This document shows, in pieces, positions 50,619 through 62,528 of a stretch of 64,000 nt of DNA. The position numbers and the translations under genes were made by a program. Source of the DNA: Curvibacter lanceolatus ATCC 14669 (GTDB lineage Bacteria; Pseudomonadota; Gammaproteobacteria; Burkholderiales; Burkholderiaceae_C); contig NZ_KB906256.1 of the NCBI RefSeq assembly GCF_000381265.1, positions 124,001-188,000 on the forward strand. Reading direction: 5' to 3'. The notes under the pieces are model-generated. The model saw only the letters and a program-made list of their open reading frames with translations, was not told the DNA's origin and did no database searches. How positions within the stretch are numbered: position 1 is the first letter of the stretch; each line of letters opens with the position of its first letter.

Positions 50619-52679
50619 ATGTACGCACTGTTTGATGAAGCCGGCAAATTTCAGGCCGGACGCATTCTGTCGGAAGCCGATAGCTCCCTGCAGGTGGAAC
50701 TGGAATCGGGTAAGCGGGTCAAGGTCAAGGCCGCCAACCTGCTGCTCAAATTTGAAAAGCCCGCCCCGTCCGAGCTGATCGCCCAGGCCCAGGCCGCGGC
50801 CGAAGGCATCGAGCTGGAGCTGGCCTGGGAGTTCGCGCCCGAAGAAGACTTCGGCTTTGCCGAGCTGGCCCGCGACTATTTCAGCGAACAAGCCACCCTG
50901 GTGCAGCAGACCGCGGCCCTGTTCCGCCTGCACGAGGCCCCGCACTACTTCCGCCGCGCCGGCAAGGGCCGCTACAAAAAGGCCCCGGCCGAGATCGTGC
51001 AGCAGGCGCTGGCCGCCATCGAAAAGAAAAAGCTGCTGCTGCAGCAGATCGCCGACTGGGCCGCCGAGCTGGGCCGGGGCGAATGCCCGCAGCCGATCCG
51101 TGATCAGCTCTACAAGATCCTGTTCCGCCCCGACAAGAACGCGCCTGAATACAAGGCGGTGGTCGAGGCCTCGCGCGCCACCCAGACGGCCCCGCTGGAC
51201 CTGCTGCGCCAGGCCGGCGCCATCGATTCGGCCTACCAGTTCCACTGGAAGCGCTTTCTGTTCGACAACTTCCCCAAGGGCACGGGTTTTCCGCCCCTGC
51301 AGGCCCCCGACATCACCGACGAGCTGCCGCTGGCGAATGTGCAGGCCTACTCGATCGACGACTCGCAGACCACCGAAATCGACGATGCGCTGTCGGTTCA
51401 GGGCCTGGGCAGCGGCACGGTGACCCTGGGCGTGCACATCGCGGCGCCCGGCCTGGCGCTGCACACCGGCACCCCGATCGACCAGGTGGCCCGCAACCGC
51501 CTGTCCACCGTGTACATGCCGGGCTACAAGATCACCATGCTGCCCGACGAGGTGGTGCAGCGCTACACCCTGGCCGAAGGCCGCGCTTGCCCGGCCGTGT
51601 CGCTGTACGTGAGTTTTGACGAGGCCAGCCTGGAGATCCAGGCCAGCGAAACCAAGCTCGAACGCGTGCCGATCGCGGCCAACCTGCGCCACGACCAGCT
51701 CGACAAGGTGGTCACCGAAGCCTGGATGGAGAGCGACAACCCGGGCCAGACCGAGTTGCCCGGCGGCATGACGCATGCCACCATGGCCTTTCTGTGGCGC
51801 CTGGCCAAAACCCTGAAGGCCCGCCGTGAGGTGGTGCGCGGCAAGCCCGAAACCTTCAACCGGCCCGACTACAACTTCCGCCTGGTCGGCAACGACGGCG
51901 CCGAACCCACCGGGCAGGAGACTGTGCAGATCAGCGTGCGCCAGCGTGGCGCCCCGCTCGACCTGATCGTGGCCGAGGCCATGATCCTGGCCAACAGCCA
52001 CTGGGGCCTGTGGCTGGCCGAATGCGGCGTGCCCGGCATCTACCGCAGCCAGGCCAGCCTGGCGCCGGGCGTGAAGGTGCGCATGGGCACCAAGGCCCAG
52101 CCGCACGCGGGCATCGGGGTCAAGGCCTATGCCTGGAGCACCTCGCCCCTGCGCCGCTACACCGACCTGGTCAACCAGTGGCAGATCATTGCCTGTGCCC
52201 GCCACGGCAAGACGGCAGCCCTGGCGGCCCCCTTCAAGCCCAAGGATGCCGAACTGTTCTCGATCATCAGCGGCTTCGATGCGGCCTACAGCGCCTACAA
52301 CGGCTACCAGGCCGGCATGGAGCGCTTCTGGACGCTGAAGTACGTGCAGCAGAACGCCATCACCGAGCTGACCGCCGCAGTCTTCAAGGAAGGCCCCAAT
52401 GGCAGCGTGCTGGTGCGCGCCGACGACCTGCCCCTGGTGCTGGCGGCCCACGGCATGAGCGGCCTGCCGCGCGGCGCCCGGGTGCGGGTGAAGCTGGGTG
52501 AGATCGACGAGATCGCGCTCGACCTCAGCGGCACCATCGCGGAACGCCTCGACGCCGAGCTGCCGCTGGACGGTGCCGACGAGGACGAGGGTGACGACGA
52601 GCCGGTGGCCGGCCCGATCGCGATCGCGGTGGACGTGAACGAAGCAGAGCCCGCTGCGGGTGAAGCGAGCCCCGCCTGA
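50619..52679 (+). CDS. RNB-domain ribonuclease (RNase II/R family)
   Basis: A 686-aa 3'-5' exoribonuclease-like protein. The RNB catalytic Asp cluster is SIDDSQTTEIDDALSV and later conserved parts are SPLRRYTDLVNQWQ and a C-terminal S1-like segment (GARVRVKLGEIDEIALDLSGTI). The acidic tail DGADEDEGDDE is unusual. N-terminal sequence lacks the usual paired cold-shock domains in recognisable form, so it is closer to the RNase II-like branch than to RNase R. The genes downstream are tightly packed. Confidence 0.92.
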   Translation: MYALFDEAGKFQAGRILSEADSSLQVELESGKRVKVKAANLLLKFEKPAPSELIAQAQAAAEGIELELAWEFAPEEDFGFAELARDYFSEQATLVQQTAALFRLHEAPHYFRRAGKGRYKKAPAEIVQQALAAIEKKKLLLQQIADWAAELGRGECPQPIRDQLYKILFRPDKNAPEYKAVVEASRATQTAPLDLLRQAGAIDSAYQFHWKRFLFDNFPKGTGFPPLQAPDITDELPLANVQAYSIDDSQTTEIDDALSVQGLGSGTVTLGVHIAAPGLALHTGTPIDQVARNRLSTVYMPGYKITMLPDEVVQRYTLAEGRACPAVSLYVSFDEASLEIQASETKLERVPIAANLRHDQLDKVVTEAWMESDNPGQTELPGGMTHATMAFLWRLAKTLKARREVVRGKPETFNRPDYNFRLVGNDGAEPTGQETVQISVRQRGAPLDLIVAEAMILANSHWGLWLAECGVPGIYRSQASLAPGVKVRMGTKAQPHAGIGVKAYAWSTSPLRRYTDLVNQWQIIACARHGKTAALAAPFKPKDAELFSIISGFDAAYSAYNGYQAGMERFWTLKYVQQNAITELTAAVFKEGPNGSVLVRADDLPLVLAAHGMSGLPRGARVRVKLGEIDEIALDLSGTIAERLDAELPLDGADEDEGDDEPVAGPIAIAVDVNEAEPAAGEASPA

Positions 52680-52705
52680 AGCCCTGATCCAGACCCGCTC
52701 CAGCC

Positions 52706-53566
52706 GTGCGCGCCCTCGCCTTCCTGCACCACCTCAGCACCCTGCAGATCACGCTGGCCGTGTCAGCGCTGGTGCATGCCGGCCTGCTGACGCTGCGCAT
52801 CGTCGACCCCGAGTCCTTCAACCGGGTGTTCCAGGACACCCCGCTGGAGGTGATTCTGGTGAACGCCAAGTCGGATGCCCGGGCCGAGCGGCCCACAGCC
52901 ATCGCCCAGGCCAACCTGGCCGGCGGGGGCGAGGCCAGCCGGGGCCGAGCCACCTCGCCCTTGCCGAGCTCGGCGCTCAGCAGCGTGGGCGACACCCTCG
53001 AGGAAAGCCAGCGCCAGCTGGCCGCGCTGGAGCAACTGCAGGCCCGCATGCTGACCAGCGTGCACCAGCAGCTTGCCAGCCTGCCCCGGCCGGACCCGAA
53101 CCGCAGCACCCTGACGCCCCAGGAGCAGGCCCAGGAAGAAAAACGCCGCCAGTTGCTCAAGCTGCTGGCCGAGATCGAGCGGCGCATCAATGAAGAGAAT
53201 GCGCGCCCCAAGAAGCGCTACATCAGCCCGGCCACCCGCGAAGAGGTGTACGCCACCTACTACGACCAGCTGCGCCACAAGGTGGAAGACAAGGGCACCG
53301 AGAACTTCCCCGAAAAAGACGGCAAGAAGCTGTACGGTGAACTCACCATGACGCTGACCATCAACGCCAGCGGCCGCCTGCTGTCCACCGAGATCGTGCA
53401 AAGCTCGGGCAACCGCACCCTGGACCGGCGTGCCGAGGCCATTGCCCGCTCGGCCGAGCCTTTTGGCAACTTCAGCCCGGCCATGCGGCGCCAGGCCGAC
53501 CAGATCGTGGTGGTGTCGCGCTTTCGCTTCACCCGCGATGAAACCCTGGAAGCCAACGTCCGATAA
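52706..53566 (+). CDS. TonB-like energy transducer
   Basis: A 286-aa protein with one N-terminal transmembrane helix (about residues 13-30), a long Gln/Glu/Arg-rich helical spacer (about 95-175) and a C-terminal TonB-type domain (LYGELTMTLTINASGRLLSTEIVQSSGNRTLDRRAEAIARSAEPFGNF). The transmembrane end HAGLLTLRI resembles the conserved TonB anchor. The start is GTG. The long charged spacer replaces the usual Pro-rich one. It probably drives outer-membrane receptors, but exbBD are not nearby. Confidence 0.88.
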   Translation: MRALAFLHHLSTLQITLAVSALVHAGLLTLRIVDPESFNRVFQDTPLEVILVNAKSDARAERPTAIAQANLAGGGEASRGRATSPLPSSALSSVGDTLEESQRQLAALEQLQARMLTSVHQQLASLPRPDPNRSTLTPQEQAQEEKRRQLLKLLAEIERRINEENARPKKRYISPATREEVYATYYDQLRHKVEDKGTENFPEKDGKKLYGELTMTLTINASGRLLSTEIVQSSGNRTLDRRAEAIARSAEPFGNFSPAMRRQADQIVVVSRFRFTRDETLEANVR

Positions 53567-53645
53567 TCGCGCCTGAATTCCGAGGCCCCCAAGCCAAAAC
53601 CGAGACAAACCCGGCCTGCACACCAGGCCCCAGCCAGCCCTCTTC

Positions 53646-54476
53646 ATGAGCCAAGACCACTATTGCGTGTTGGGCAACCCGGTTGAACACAGCCGCTCGC
53701 CCTGGATCCACACCCGTTTTGCCGAGCTGACCGGCCAGAGCCTGCAGTACGGGCGCCAGCTCGTCGAGCTCGACAAGTTCCACGAGACCCTGCACCGCCT
53801 GCAGCTCGAAGGCTGCAAAGGCTGCAACGTGACCGTGCCCTTCAAGTTCGAGGCGGCCCAGGCGGCCAAGGTGCGGAGCCCGCGGGCCGCGCTGGCCGGT
53901 GCGGCCAATGTGCTGAGCCTGCGCGCCGATGGCCTGTACGCCGACAACAGCGACGGCATCGGCCTGGTCAACGACCTGCAGAACAACGCCGGCGTGCCGC
54001 TGCGGGGCAAGGCGCTGCTGCTGATCGGCGCCGGTGGTGCCGCGGCCGGGGTGCTGGGGCCTTTGCTGGAGGCGGGCCCGGCCCGCCTGACCGTGGTCAA
54101 CCGCACCCACGACAAGGCCACGGCCCTGGTGGCCCGCCACCAGGCGCTGGCGCAGAGCCACGGCGTGGCGCTGGATGCGCCGGCGCTGGAGGCCCTGCAG
54201 GGCAGCTTCGACGTGGTGATCAATGCCACCGCCAGCAGCCTGAGCGGCGCCGGGGTGCCTGTACCGGCCAGCGTGCTGCGCCCGGGCAGCCTGGCCCTGG
54301 ACATGATGTACGGGCCCGCCGCGCAGGGCTTTCTCGACTGGGCACAGGCCCACGGGGCCCAGGGCCGCGACGGCCTGGGCATGCTGGTGGAACAGGCGGC
54401 CGAGGCCTTTGCGCTGTGGCGCGGTGTGCGCCCACCCTCGGCCCAGGTGTTGGCCGAACTGCGCCAGCAACTCTGA
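53646..54476 (+). CDS. aroE: Shikimate dehydrogenase
   Basis: NADPH-dependent reduction of 3-dehydroshikimate to shikimate. The 276-aa enzyme has NPVEHSRSPWIHTRFAE (substrate-binding serines), GCNVTVPFKFEA with the catalytic Lys, DNSDGIGLVNDL with the catalytic Asp, and the dinucleotide loop LLIGAGGAAAGVLGP. It is followed 17 bp later by mtgA. Together with the DAHP synthase at 40921-42045 it belongs to aromatic amino acid synthesis. Confidence 0.96.
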   Translation: MSQDHYCVLGNPVEHSRSPWIHTRFAELTGQSLQYGRQLVELDKFHETLHRLQLEGCKGCNVTVPFKFEAAQAAKVRSPRAALAGAANVLSLRADGLYADNSDGIGLVNDLQNNAGVPLRGKALLLIGAGGAAAGVLGPLLEAGPARLTVVNRTHDKATALVARHQALAQSHGVALDAPALEALQGSFDVVINATASSLSGAGVPVPASVLRPGSLALDMMYGPAAQGFLDWAQAHGAQGRDGLGMLVEQAAEAFALWRGVRPPSAQVLAELRQQL

Positions 54477-54492
54477 GCCGGACCGCCAGGCC

Positions 54493-55224
54493 ATGAAAGC
54501 CCTGCTGCGTTGGAGCGCCTGTCTGTTGCTGGCCTGGCTGGCACTGGAGCTGTTCTTTGTGCTGCGGGTGGCCACGCTGGCCGTGCTGGACCCGGCCTCG
54601 AGCGCGTTTCAGCGCTCCGAGGCGGTGCGCATCCAGCGCGAGACCGGGCACCTGCGCTGGCAGCAGCAATGGGTGCCCTACGGCCAGATCTCGGACCACC
54701 TCAAGCGGGCGGTGATTGCCTCGGAGGACGACGGCTTCACCCAGCACGATGGCGTGGACTGGGAGGCCATCCAGAAGGCCTGGAAACGCAACGCCCAGGC
54801 CGAGGCCCGCGTGCAGGGCCTGCGCCCCGGCAACGGCAGCAAGACCCGCTCACCCAAGGTGGTGGGCGGCTCCACCATCACCCAGCAACTGGCCAAGAAC
54901 CTGCTGCTCTCGGGCGAGCGCACCCTGCCGCGCAAGGCCCAGGAGCTGGTGCTGACGCTGCTGCTGGAGGCCTTTCTGAGCAAGCAGCGCATCCTGGAGA
55001 TCTACCTCAACAGCGTGGAATGGGGTGAAGGGGTGTTTGGGGCCGAGGCCGCCGCCCAGCACTACTTCCGCAAGCCGGCAGCCAAATTGAACGCTGCGGA
55101 GGCGGCCCGACTGGCCGTGATGTTGCCGCGGCCCAAATACTTTGAACAACTGCCCAACTCGCCCTACCTGGCCAGCCGCAGCAGCGTGATCCAGGGCCGC
55201 ATGGGCAACTCGATCCTGCCCTGA
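54493..55224 (+). CDS. mtgA: Monofunctional peptidoglycan transglycosylase
   Basis: Polymerises lipid II into glycan chains. The 243-aa GT51 enzyme has one N-terminal helix and the motifs ASEDDGFTQHDGVDW (catalytic Glu), GGSTITQQLAKNL, RKAQELVLTLLLEA and KQRILEIYLNSVEWGEGVFGAE. No transpeptidase domain is present, so it is MtgA rather than a bifunctional PBP. The ATG lies 16 bp after the aroE stop. Confidence 0.96.
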   Translation: MKALLRWSACLLLAWLALELFFVLRVATLAVLDPASSAFQRSEAVRIQRETGHLRWQQQWVPYGQISDHLKRAVIASEDDGFTQHDGVDWEAIQKAWKRNAQAEARVQGLRPGNGSKTRSPKVVGGSTITQQLAKNLLLSGERTLPRKAQELVLTLLLEAFLSKQRILEIYLNSVEWGEGVFGAEAAAQHYFRKPAAKLNAAEAARLAVMLPRPKYFEQLPNSPYLASRSSVIQGRMGNSILP

Positions 55225-55233
55225 AGGGGGCGC

Positions 55234-55854
55234 TCACAACATGGTCTGACCCGTCGGCGGTTCGCCGCGCAGCCGGCGCTCGCGGCGTTCAAGGCCGCGG
55301 CGCCAACGCTCGATGCCCAGCACCAGACGCCGCGCCGCGTAACGCAGAGTCACCCCGGCCGCGTCCAGCAGCGCAAAACGACGCAACGCACCGCCAAGAT
55401 CATGGCGCCACATGGCCGTGCACACCGCACTGAGAAAGCTGAGGGGCAGGCGCCCCCGCCGATGCAGGGCCACACGGGCATAGGTGGGCAGAAACAGGCT
55501 GGCCGGGTATTCACGGCGCTCGACGAACTGCCCAGGGTACAAGCCGATCGGCTGCAGCAGCCGCCCGCCCGGGTCGAACTGCACGCTGCTCAGGTCCAGG
55601 GCCTGTGCATCGTCAAAACGCACGGCCCAGTGGTCCACGAAATCGTCCTCGCCCACCACCCGCCAGCGCAGCAGGGTGACGGCCAAGCCCCGCTTGTGGG
55701 CGTCCAGCGCCAGGTCCAATGAGCATGAGAAGCAGCGCCCGCGCGCATGCACCGCCGAGCGCAGGCGGTGCCGGGCCGCCAGACGCAGCAGCAGGCGTTG
55801 CTGCGGCGTGACCTGGCGCGCGTCAGAGCGCGCACGCTCTGCTCTCAAGTTCAT
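55234..55854 (-). CDS. Conserved-looking hypothetical protein
   Basis: A 206-aa Arg-rich protein I do not recognise. A Cys pair near the N-terminus (GRCFSCSLDLALDAHKRG), an acidic middle (RVVGEDDFVDHWAVRFDD) and Arg-rich C-terminal helices (LGIERWRRGLERRERRLRGE) can be seen. No transmembrane helix or signal peptide is evident. It is convergent with mtgA (9 bp between stops) and divergent from ruvC. Confidence 0.7.
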   Translation of the reverse strand: MNLRAERARSDARQVTPQQRLLLRLAARHRLRSAVHARGRCFSCSLDLALDAHKRGLAVTLLRWRVVGEDDFVDHWAVRFDDAQALDLSSVQFDPGGRLLQPIGLYPGQFVERREYPASLFLPTYARVALHRRGRLPLSFLSAVCTAMWRHDLGGALRRFALLDAAGVTLRYAARRLVLGIERWRRGLERRERRLRGEPPTGQTML

Positions 55855-55985
55855 GAAGGGTGCCTCATCAGAAATTCGTTTCCGATTGTAAATCTGTGGT
55901 CGAACCGCCTCCGCGAGCCTGTGTCAGCGCTTGGCAAAGCGCGGCCGGCCAAGGCCTGGGTGAGACCCTCTACACTGGCGGCCTC

Positions 55986-56537
55986 ATGAGAATTCTTGGC
56001 ATCGACCCCGGTCTGCAGACCACCGGCTTTGGCGTGATCGACGTCCAGGGCTCACAACTGGGCTACGTGGCCAGCGGCACCATCAAGACCACCCACCTGG
56101 CCCTGGGCGACCTGCCCGGGCGGCTGAAAGTGCTGTACGACGGCATCCGTGAGGTGAGTGCCCGCTACCAGCCCGAGGTGGCCACGGTGGAGATCATCTT
56201 TGTCAACGTCAACCCCCAGTCGACCCTGCTGCTGGGCCAGGCCCGGGGCGCCTGTGTGACGGCCCTGGTGTCCTGCGATCTGCCGGTAGCGGAGTACACC
56301 GCCTTGCAGATGAAAAAAGCGGTGGTCGGTCATGGGCGGGCCGCGAAGTCGCAAGTGCAGGAGATGGTGCGGCGTCTGCTGCGCCTGCCCGGCTTGCCGG
56401 GCACCGATGCCGCCGATGCTCTGGGCATGGCCATCACCCACGCCCATGCCGGCCAGGCCATGAGTCGGCTGACCGAGGCCGGCGGCACCCTGCAACGCAA
56501 GACCCACGCCATGTACAAAAGCGGGCGCAGCTACTGA
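55986..56537 (+). CDS. ruvC: Holliday junction resolvase RuvC
   Basis: Endonuclease that cleaves Holliday junctions with RuvAB. The 183-aa protein has catalytic residues in MRILGIDPG (Asp7), VEIIFVN (Glu69; the usual sequence is VEQVF or VEEVF) and the [16 protein letters not shown] Asp pair. The central [13 protein letters not shown] and Lys-rich [16 protein letters not shown] are typical. The start is the last of several upstream frames and gives the standard N-terminus. ruvA/ruvB are not in the window. Confidence 0.97.
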   Translation: MRILGIDPGLQTTGFGVIDVQGSQLGYVASGTIKTTHLALGDLPGRLKVLYDGIREVSARYQPEVATVEIIFVNVNPQSTLLLGQARGACVTALVSCDLPVAEYTALQMKKAVVGHGRAAKSQVQEMVRRLLRLPGLPGTDAADALGMAITHAHAGQAMSRLTEAGGTLQRKTHAMYKSGRSY

Positions 56538-56670
56538 GGCCCTGAACCGGGGCGCAAATTGGGGGGGCATTTGCCATCTGCTCGGCGGTTTTGACAGGCC
56601 CATGTGGGTTACGCTCGACCTACCGCTGGCAGGGATTCTCCTGCCGGCCGGCACCGGCCCCCGATCACCC

Positions 56671-56988
56671 ATGTTCTCCACCCTTGACGACGCTTTCGAG
56701 CTGCCCGCGGCCGAAGAAGCCCTTCCTTGCGCCGCTGTCGGCGCGGCCCCGGCAAGCCCGGTGACGGGCGTTGCGGCGACCGCCGAGGCACCCGTGACGC
56801 CGGTGACCTACCGGCTGGCCCTGTACAAACCGGGCAGCAGCGTGGAATGGCAAGGCCGGGACATGACCGTCAGCCACGTGCTGCTGCGGCGTGGCCGCCT
56901 GATGGTGTACCTGCAGGGCCACCCCGATCCGGTGGAGCCCGAAACCCTCACCATGCCCCTGACCCGGCTCGTCCTGCAGCGCACCTGA
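56671..56988 (+). CDS. Small hypothetical protein
   Basis: A 105-aa protein with an Ala/Pro/Val-rich N-terminus and a C-terminal segment YRLALYKPGSSVEWQGRDMTVSHVLLRRGRLMVYL that looks like a small beta-rich fold. The frame is open for another 23 codons upstream (ATG at 56602). No family is recognised. It lies 133 bp after ruvC and converges on thiC. Confidence 0.6.
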   Translation: MFSTLDDAFELPAAEEALPCAAVGAAPASPVTGVAATAEAPVTPVTYRLALYKPGSSVEWQGRDMTVSHVLLRRGRLMVYLQGHPDPVEPETLTMPLTRLVLQRT

Positions 56989-57057
56989 GTTCATCGACGG
57001 GCCACCTCACCCGGCCTGCGGGCAGGCAGGCCGGCGTGGGGTCAGCGGCCTGCGCGC

Positions 57058-59150
<2,093 letters not shown>

Positions 59151-59182
59151 GCGCGAAGTATACGCGGCACAGGGCGTCGGCG

Positions 59183-59359
59183 TCAGGCCAGTCGCTCGAG
59201 GATCAGCACCGCAAAAAAGACAAAGGCCGCGATCAGCGTCCACTTGAGCACGGTCCAGCCCCAGCGCTTGAAGCGGAGCTGACCTGTGCCGGCGTAAAAC
59301 GCGAAGCACACCGCCGCGCCCAACAGCAGCATCAGCACCAACCAGCGAAACAACAGCAT
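59183..59359 (-). CDS. Small two-helix membrane protein
   Basis: A 58-aa protein (MLLFRWLVLMLLLGAAV...AVLILERLA) with two hydrophobic helices separated by GTGQLRFKRWGWT, a basic turn. It lies 23 bp after the lpxC stop, in the same direction. No function is known; hypothetical proteins like it occur next to lpxC in Burkholderiales. Confidence 0.7.
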   Translation of the reverse strand: MLLFRWLVLMLLLGAAVCFAFYAGTGQLRFKRWGWTVLKWTLIAAFVFFAVLILERLA

Positions 59360-59382
59360 GAGGGAGGCCTGAGGAAAAGCGC

Positions 59383-60306
59383 CTACCAGGCGCGGGCAGG
59401 CTGGGCGAAGCCGGCCGGGGCCTGGCGCTCGTCCTCGAAGGTGACCATGTCCCAGCACTCGGGGTGGGCCAGCAGTTCGCGCAGCAGCCGGTTGTTCATG
59501 GCATGGCCCGAACGGAAGGCGGTGTACTCGGCCAGCAGGGGTTTGCCGATCAGGTACAGATCGCCCATGGCGTCGAGGATCTTGTGCTTGACGAACTCGT
59601 CGTCGTAACGGAGGCCGTCGCTGTTGAGCACCTTGTAGTCGTCCATCACGATGGCATTGTCGAGACCGCCGCCCAGGGCCAGGCCATTGGAGCGCAGCAT
59701 CTCGAAGTCGCGCGTGAAGCCGAAGGTGCGGGCCCGGGCGATGTCGCGGCTGTAGTTGCCGCTGCCCAGGTCAAAGGCCACGTACTGGCCGGTGGAGTCC
59801 ACCGCGGGGTGACCGAAGTCAATCTCGAAATTGAGCTTGTAGCCGTGGTAAGGCGTCAGGCGGGCCCATTTGGCCTGGGCGCCCTCACCCTCGCGCACTT
59901 CCACCGGATGCTTGACGCGGATGAAGCGGCGCGGCGCCTTCTGCAGTTCGATGCCGGCACTCTGCAGCAAAAACACGAAGGAGGCCGAGGAGCCGTCGAG
60001 GATGGGCACCTCTTCGGCGGTGATGTCCACGTACAGGTTGTCGATGCCCAGGCCGGCGCAGGCCGACATCAGGTGCTCCACCGTGTGCACCTTGGCACCA
60101 CCGGCCGAGATGGTGGAGGCCAGCCGGGTGTCGGTGACCGCCTGTGCGGTGATCGGGATGTCCACCGGCTCGGGCAGATCGATGCGGCGAAAGACGATGC
60201 CGGTGTCAGGCTGTGCAGGCCTCAGGGTCAGTTCGACCCGTTGCCCGCTGTGCAGGCCGACGCCCACGGCGCGGGTCAGGGTCTTGAGGGTTCGTTGCTG
60301 CAGCAT
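59383..60306 (-). CDS. lpxC: UDP-3-O-acyl-N-acetylglucosamine deacetylase
   Basis: Committed step of lipid A synthesis. The 307-aa zinc amidase has [17 protein letters not shown] (first zinc His), [13 protein letters not shown] (His and Asp ligands), [10 protein letters not shown] and a final conserved [15 protein letters not shown]. It is encoded as usual in the division/cell-envelope neighbourhood ending with ftsZ, but with two genes inserted on the other strand. Confidence 0.98.
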   Translation of the reverse strand: MLQQRTLKTLTRAVGVGLHSGQRVELTLRPAQPDTGIVFRRIDLPEPVDIPITAQAVTDTRLASTISAGGAKVHTVEHLMSACAGLGIDNLYVDITAEEVPILDGSSASFVFLLQSAGIELQKAPRRFIRVKHPVEVREGEGAQAKWARLTPYHGYKLNFEIDFGHPAVDSTGQYVAFDLGSGNYSRDIARARTFGFTRDFEMLRSNGLALGGGLDNAIVMDDYKVLNSDGLRYDDEFVKHKILDAMGDLYLIGKPLLAEYTAFRSGHAMNNRLLRELLAHPECWDMVTFEDERQAPAGFAQPARAW

Positions 60307-60616
60307 GGTGTCATTTTAAGTCGAGGCCATGCCCCCCGGGGGCGACAGGGGCATCGGGCGCCCCACGCCAGATCCAGCGTGAGTGCCATCTGCGAACTCT
60401 GCAAGAAAGCCGCCCTGCGGCCCGGTGTTGGGCCGCACAGCGAACACGGGTCAAGCCAACCCATGACCCAGATCATAGGGTCTTTACTTAATGGCCCGAC
60501 CCGACTCCCCTGCCCCGGATCTCCCATTGAAAATAAGAGGAAACAGTGTGTAAAGCGCGTACATCAGGCCGCAAACCGCTCTCGATCCACCCCCTCATTT
60601 TTCAGCCCACTCCACC
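60307..60616. other. 310-bp intergenic region upstream of lpxC and the chemoreceptor
   Basis: Contains the divergent control regions of lpxC (-) and the chemoreceptor (+). A short frame has little coding character, and no RNA gene or strong hairpin is evident. A TAAA...GCCGCAAA pair resembles a sigma-28 flagellar promoter but with a 13-bp spacer, shorter than the usual 15. Confidence 0.6.
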
Positions 60617-62407
60617 ATGAACAAACTCAGTTTCAAAACCAAGATCCTGCTGCTGATGTCCATGGCCCTGCTGGCCATCGCGGTGCTGGCCATCGGCTCG
60701 CTGCTGCAGCAGCGGCGCATGATCATCGACGCCCGACAGGAACAGCTGACCACCGCCGTGCAAGGGGCCTACAGCATCGTGGCGGCCTACCAGGCCAAGG
60801 CCGCCAGCGGGGCCCTGTCGGTCGAGGACGCCCAGACCGCGGCCAAGAACGCACTGCGCGTGTCGCGCTACGGCGGCCCTGAAGGCAAGACCGAGTACTT
60901 CTACATCTGGACCCTGGACGGCAAGGGGGTGATGCACCCGATCAAGCCCGAATGGGAAGGCAAGGACATGGCCGGCCAGATCAAGGACGGTGCCGGTACC
61001 GACATCATCAGGCTGCTGGCCGACGCGATCCGCGCCAGCAAGGACGGCCGAGCCTTCGTGCCCACCCAGTTTGCGCGACCGGGCCAGCAGACCCTGGTGC
61101 CCAAGACCCTGTATGCCATCCGCGTGGAGCCCTGGAACTGGATGGTGGGCTCAGGGGTGTACACCGACGACGTCGATCAGATGGTGCGCGACACCCTGTT
61201 GTTCAACCTGGGCATCGTGGCCTTCGTGATCCTGGCCGTGGGGGGCATCGGCGTGCTGGTGTCGCGCTCCGTGATCCAGCAGATCGGCGGCGACCCGACC
61301 GTGGCCATGGCGGCCATGTCGGAAGTGGCCGAAGGCAATCTGGACGTGAAGATCCCGCCCTCGCCCGCCGGCTCGCTGCTCGACGTGCTGGAGCACATGG
61401 TGGTGTCGCTGCGCCGGCTGGTGACCGAGGTGCGCTCGGCCACCGACAGCATCGCCACCGCCTCGAGCGAGATCGCCCAGGGCAACACCGACCTGTCGCA
61501 ACGCACCGAACAGACCGCCAGCAACCTGCAGGCCGCCGCCGGCAGCATGGAAGAGCTGACCAGCACGGTGCAACAGACCTCGGACTCGGCCCAGACCGCC
61601 AACCAGATGGCCAACTCGGCCGCCGAAGTGGCGCAGCGCGGTGGCCAGGTGGTGTCGGAGGTGGTGTCGACCATGGAAGAGATCAACGCCAGCAGCAAGA
61701 AGATCTCCGACATCATCGGCGTGATCGACGGCATCGCCTTCCAGACCAACATCCTGGCCCTGAACGCCGCGGTGGAAGCAGCCCGGGCTGGCGAGCAGGG
61801 CCGCGGCTTTGCCGTGGTGGCCGGCGAAGTGCGCAGCCTGGCCGGCCGCAGCGCCGAAGCGGCCAAGGAGATCAAGTCGCTGATCGGCGCCTCGGTCGAG
61901 AAGGTGGAAAGCGGCACCCGCCTGGTGGGCAATGCCGGCAACACGATGACCGAGATCGTGGCCAGCGTGCAGCGTGTGACCGACATCATCGGCGAGATCC
62001 GCGCCGCCACCTCGGAGCAAAGCCAGGGCATTGCCCAGGTGAACACCGCCGTCAACCAGCTCGACCAGATGACGCAGCAGAACTCGGCCCTGGTCGAGCA
62101 ATCGGCCGCCGCTGCCGACAGCCTGCGCGAGCAGGCCATGCGCCTGACCGAGGTGGTGGCTCGCTTCCGCGTGCATGGCAGCGAGGTCGCAGCCCCCCGC
62201 CCCCGCCTCGCCCCCACAGCTCGCCCTGCCCCGGCCCGTGCCGCACCAGCCCCGCGTGTGAGCGCCTCCCCCGCCAAGGCCCTGCCCAGCAAGCCGGCCA
62301 CGGCACCGGCCGTTGCAGTCAAAGCAACGCCAGCGCCAGCCCCCGCACCCCGCCTCAGCGCGGCCGCACCGGCGCAGAGCTCCGAGGGCGATTGGGAGTC
62401 GTTCTGA
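60617..62407 (+). CDS. Methyl-accepting chemotaxis protein with single Cache sensor
   Basis: A 596-aa chemoreceptor. It has a first helix (about 9-29), a periplasmic sCache-like domain (about 30-190: [34 protein letters not shown]-like end), a second helix (about 193-215), HAMP, and a long signalling hairpin with the conserved tip [52 protein letters not shown] Pro/Ala-rich tail ends in DWESF, which resembles the NWETF-type pentapeptide that tethers CheR/CheB. Ligand unknown. Confidence 0.95.
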   Translation: MNKLSFKTKILLLMSMALLAIAVLAIGSLLQQRRMIIDARQEQLTTAVQGAYSIVAAYQAKAASGALSVEDAQTAAKNALRVSRYGGPEGKTEYFYIWTLDGKGVMHPIKPEWEGKDMAGQIKDGAGTDIIRLLADAIRASKDGRAFVPTQFARPGQQTLVPKTLYAIRVEPWNWMVGSGVYTDDVDQMVRDTLLFNLGIVAFVILAVGGIGVLVSRSVIQQIGGDPTVAMAAMSEVAEGNLDVKIPPSPAGSLLDVLEHMVVSLRRLVTEVRSATDSIATASSEIAQGNTDLSQRTEQTASNLQAAAGSMEELTSTVQQTSDSAQTANQMANSAAEVAQRGGQVVSEVVSTMEEINASSKKISDIIGVIDGIAFQTNILALNAAVEAARAGEQGRGFAVVAGEVRSLAGRSAEAAKEIKSLIGASVEKVESGTRLVGNAGNTMTEIVASVQRVTDIIGEIRAATSEQSQGIAQVNTAVNQLDQMTQQNSALVEQSAAAADSLREQAMRLTEVVARFRVHGSEVAAPRPRLAPTARPAPARAAPAPRVSASPAKALPSKPATAPAVAVKATPAPAPAPRLSAAAPAQSSEGDWESF

Positions 62408-62528
62408 GCTGTTGCGAGGGGCTGCGGCACCGCCGGTGCCCCCCGAGCCAACCATCCGGCCGGCGCTCGTCCGGCTGAGCGCCGGGCCTTCCTAGAGTGG
62501 CTGCTTTCTTTTTCCAGGAGGCAGCACC

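Noticed and set aside
56590-56625. Sigma-70 promoter with TTGACA upstream of the small hypothetical gene
   Set aside because: TTGACA is present but no acceptable -10 element lies at 16-18 bp.
60568-60600. Sigma-28-like promoter (TAAA ... GCCGCAAA) ahead of the chemoreceptor
   Set aside because: The spacer is 13 instead of about 15 bases, so the match is too weak to list as a feature.
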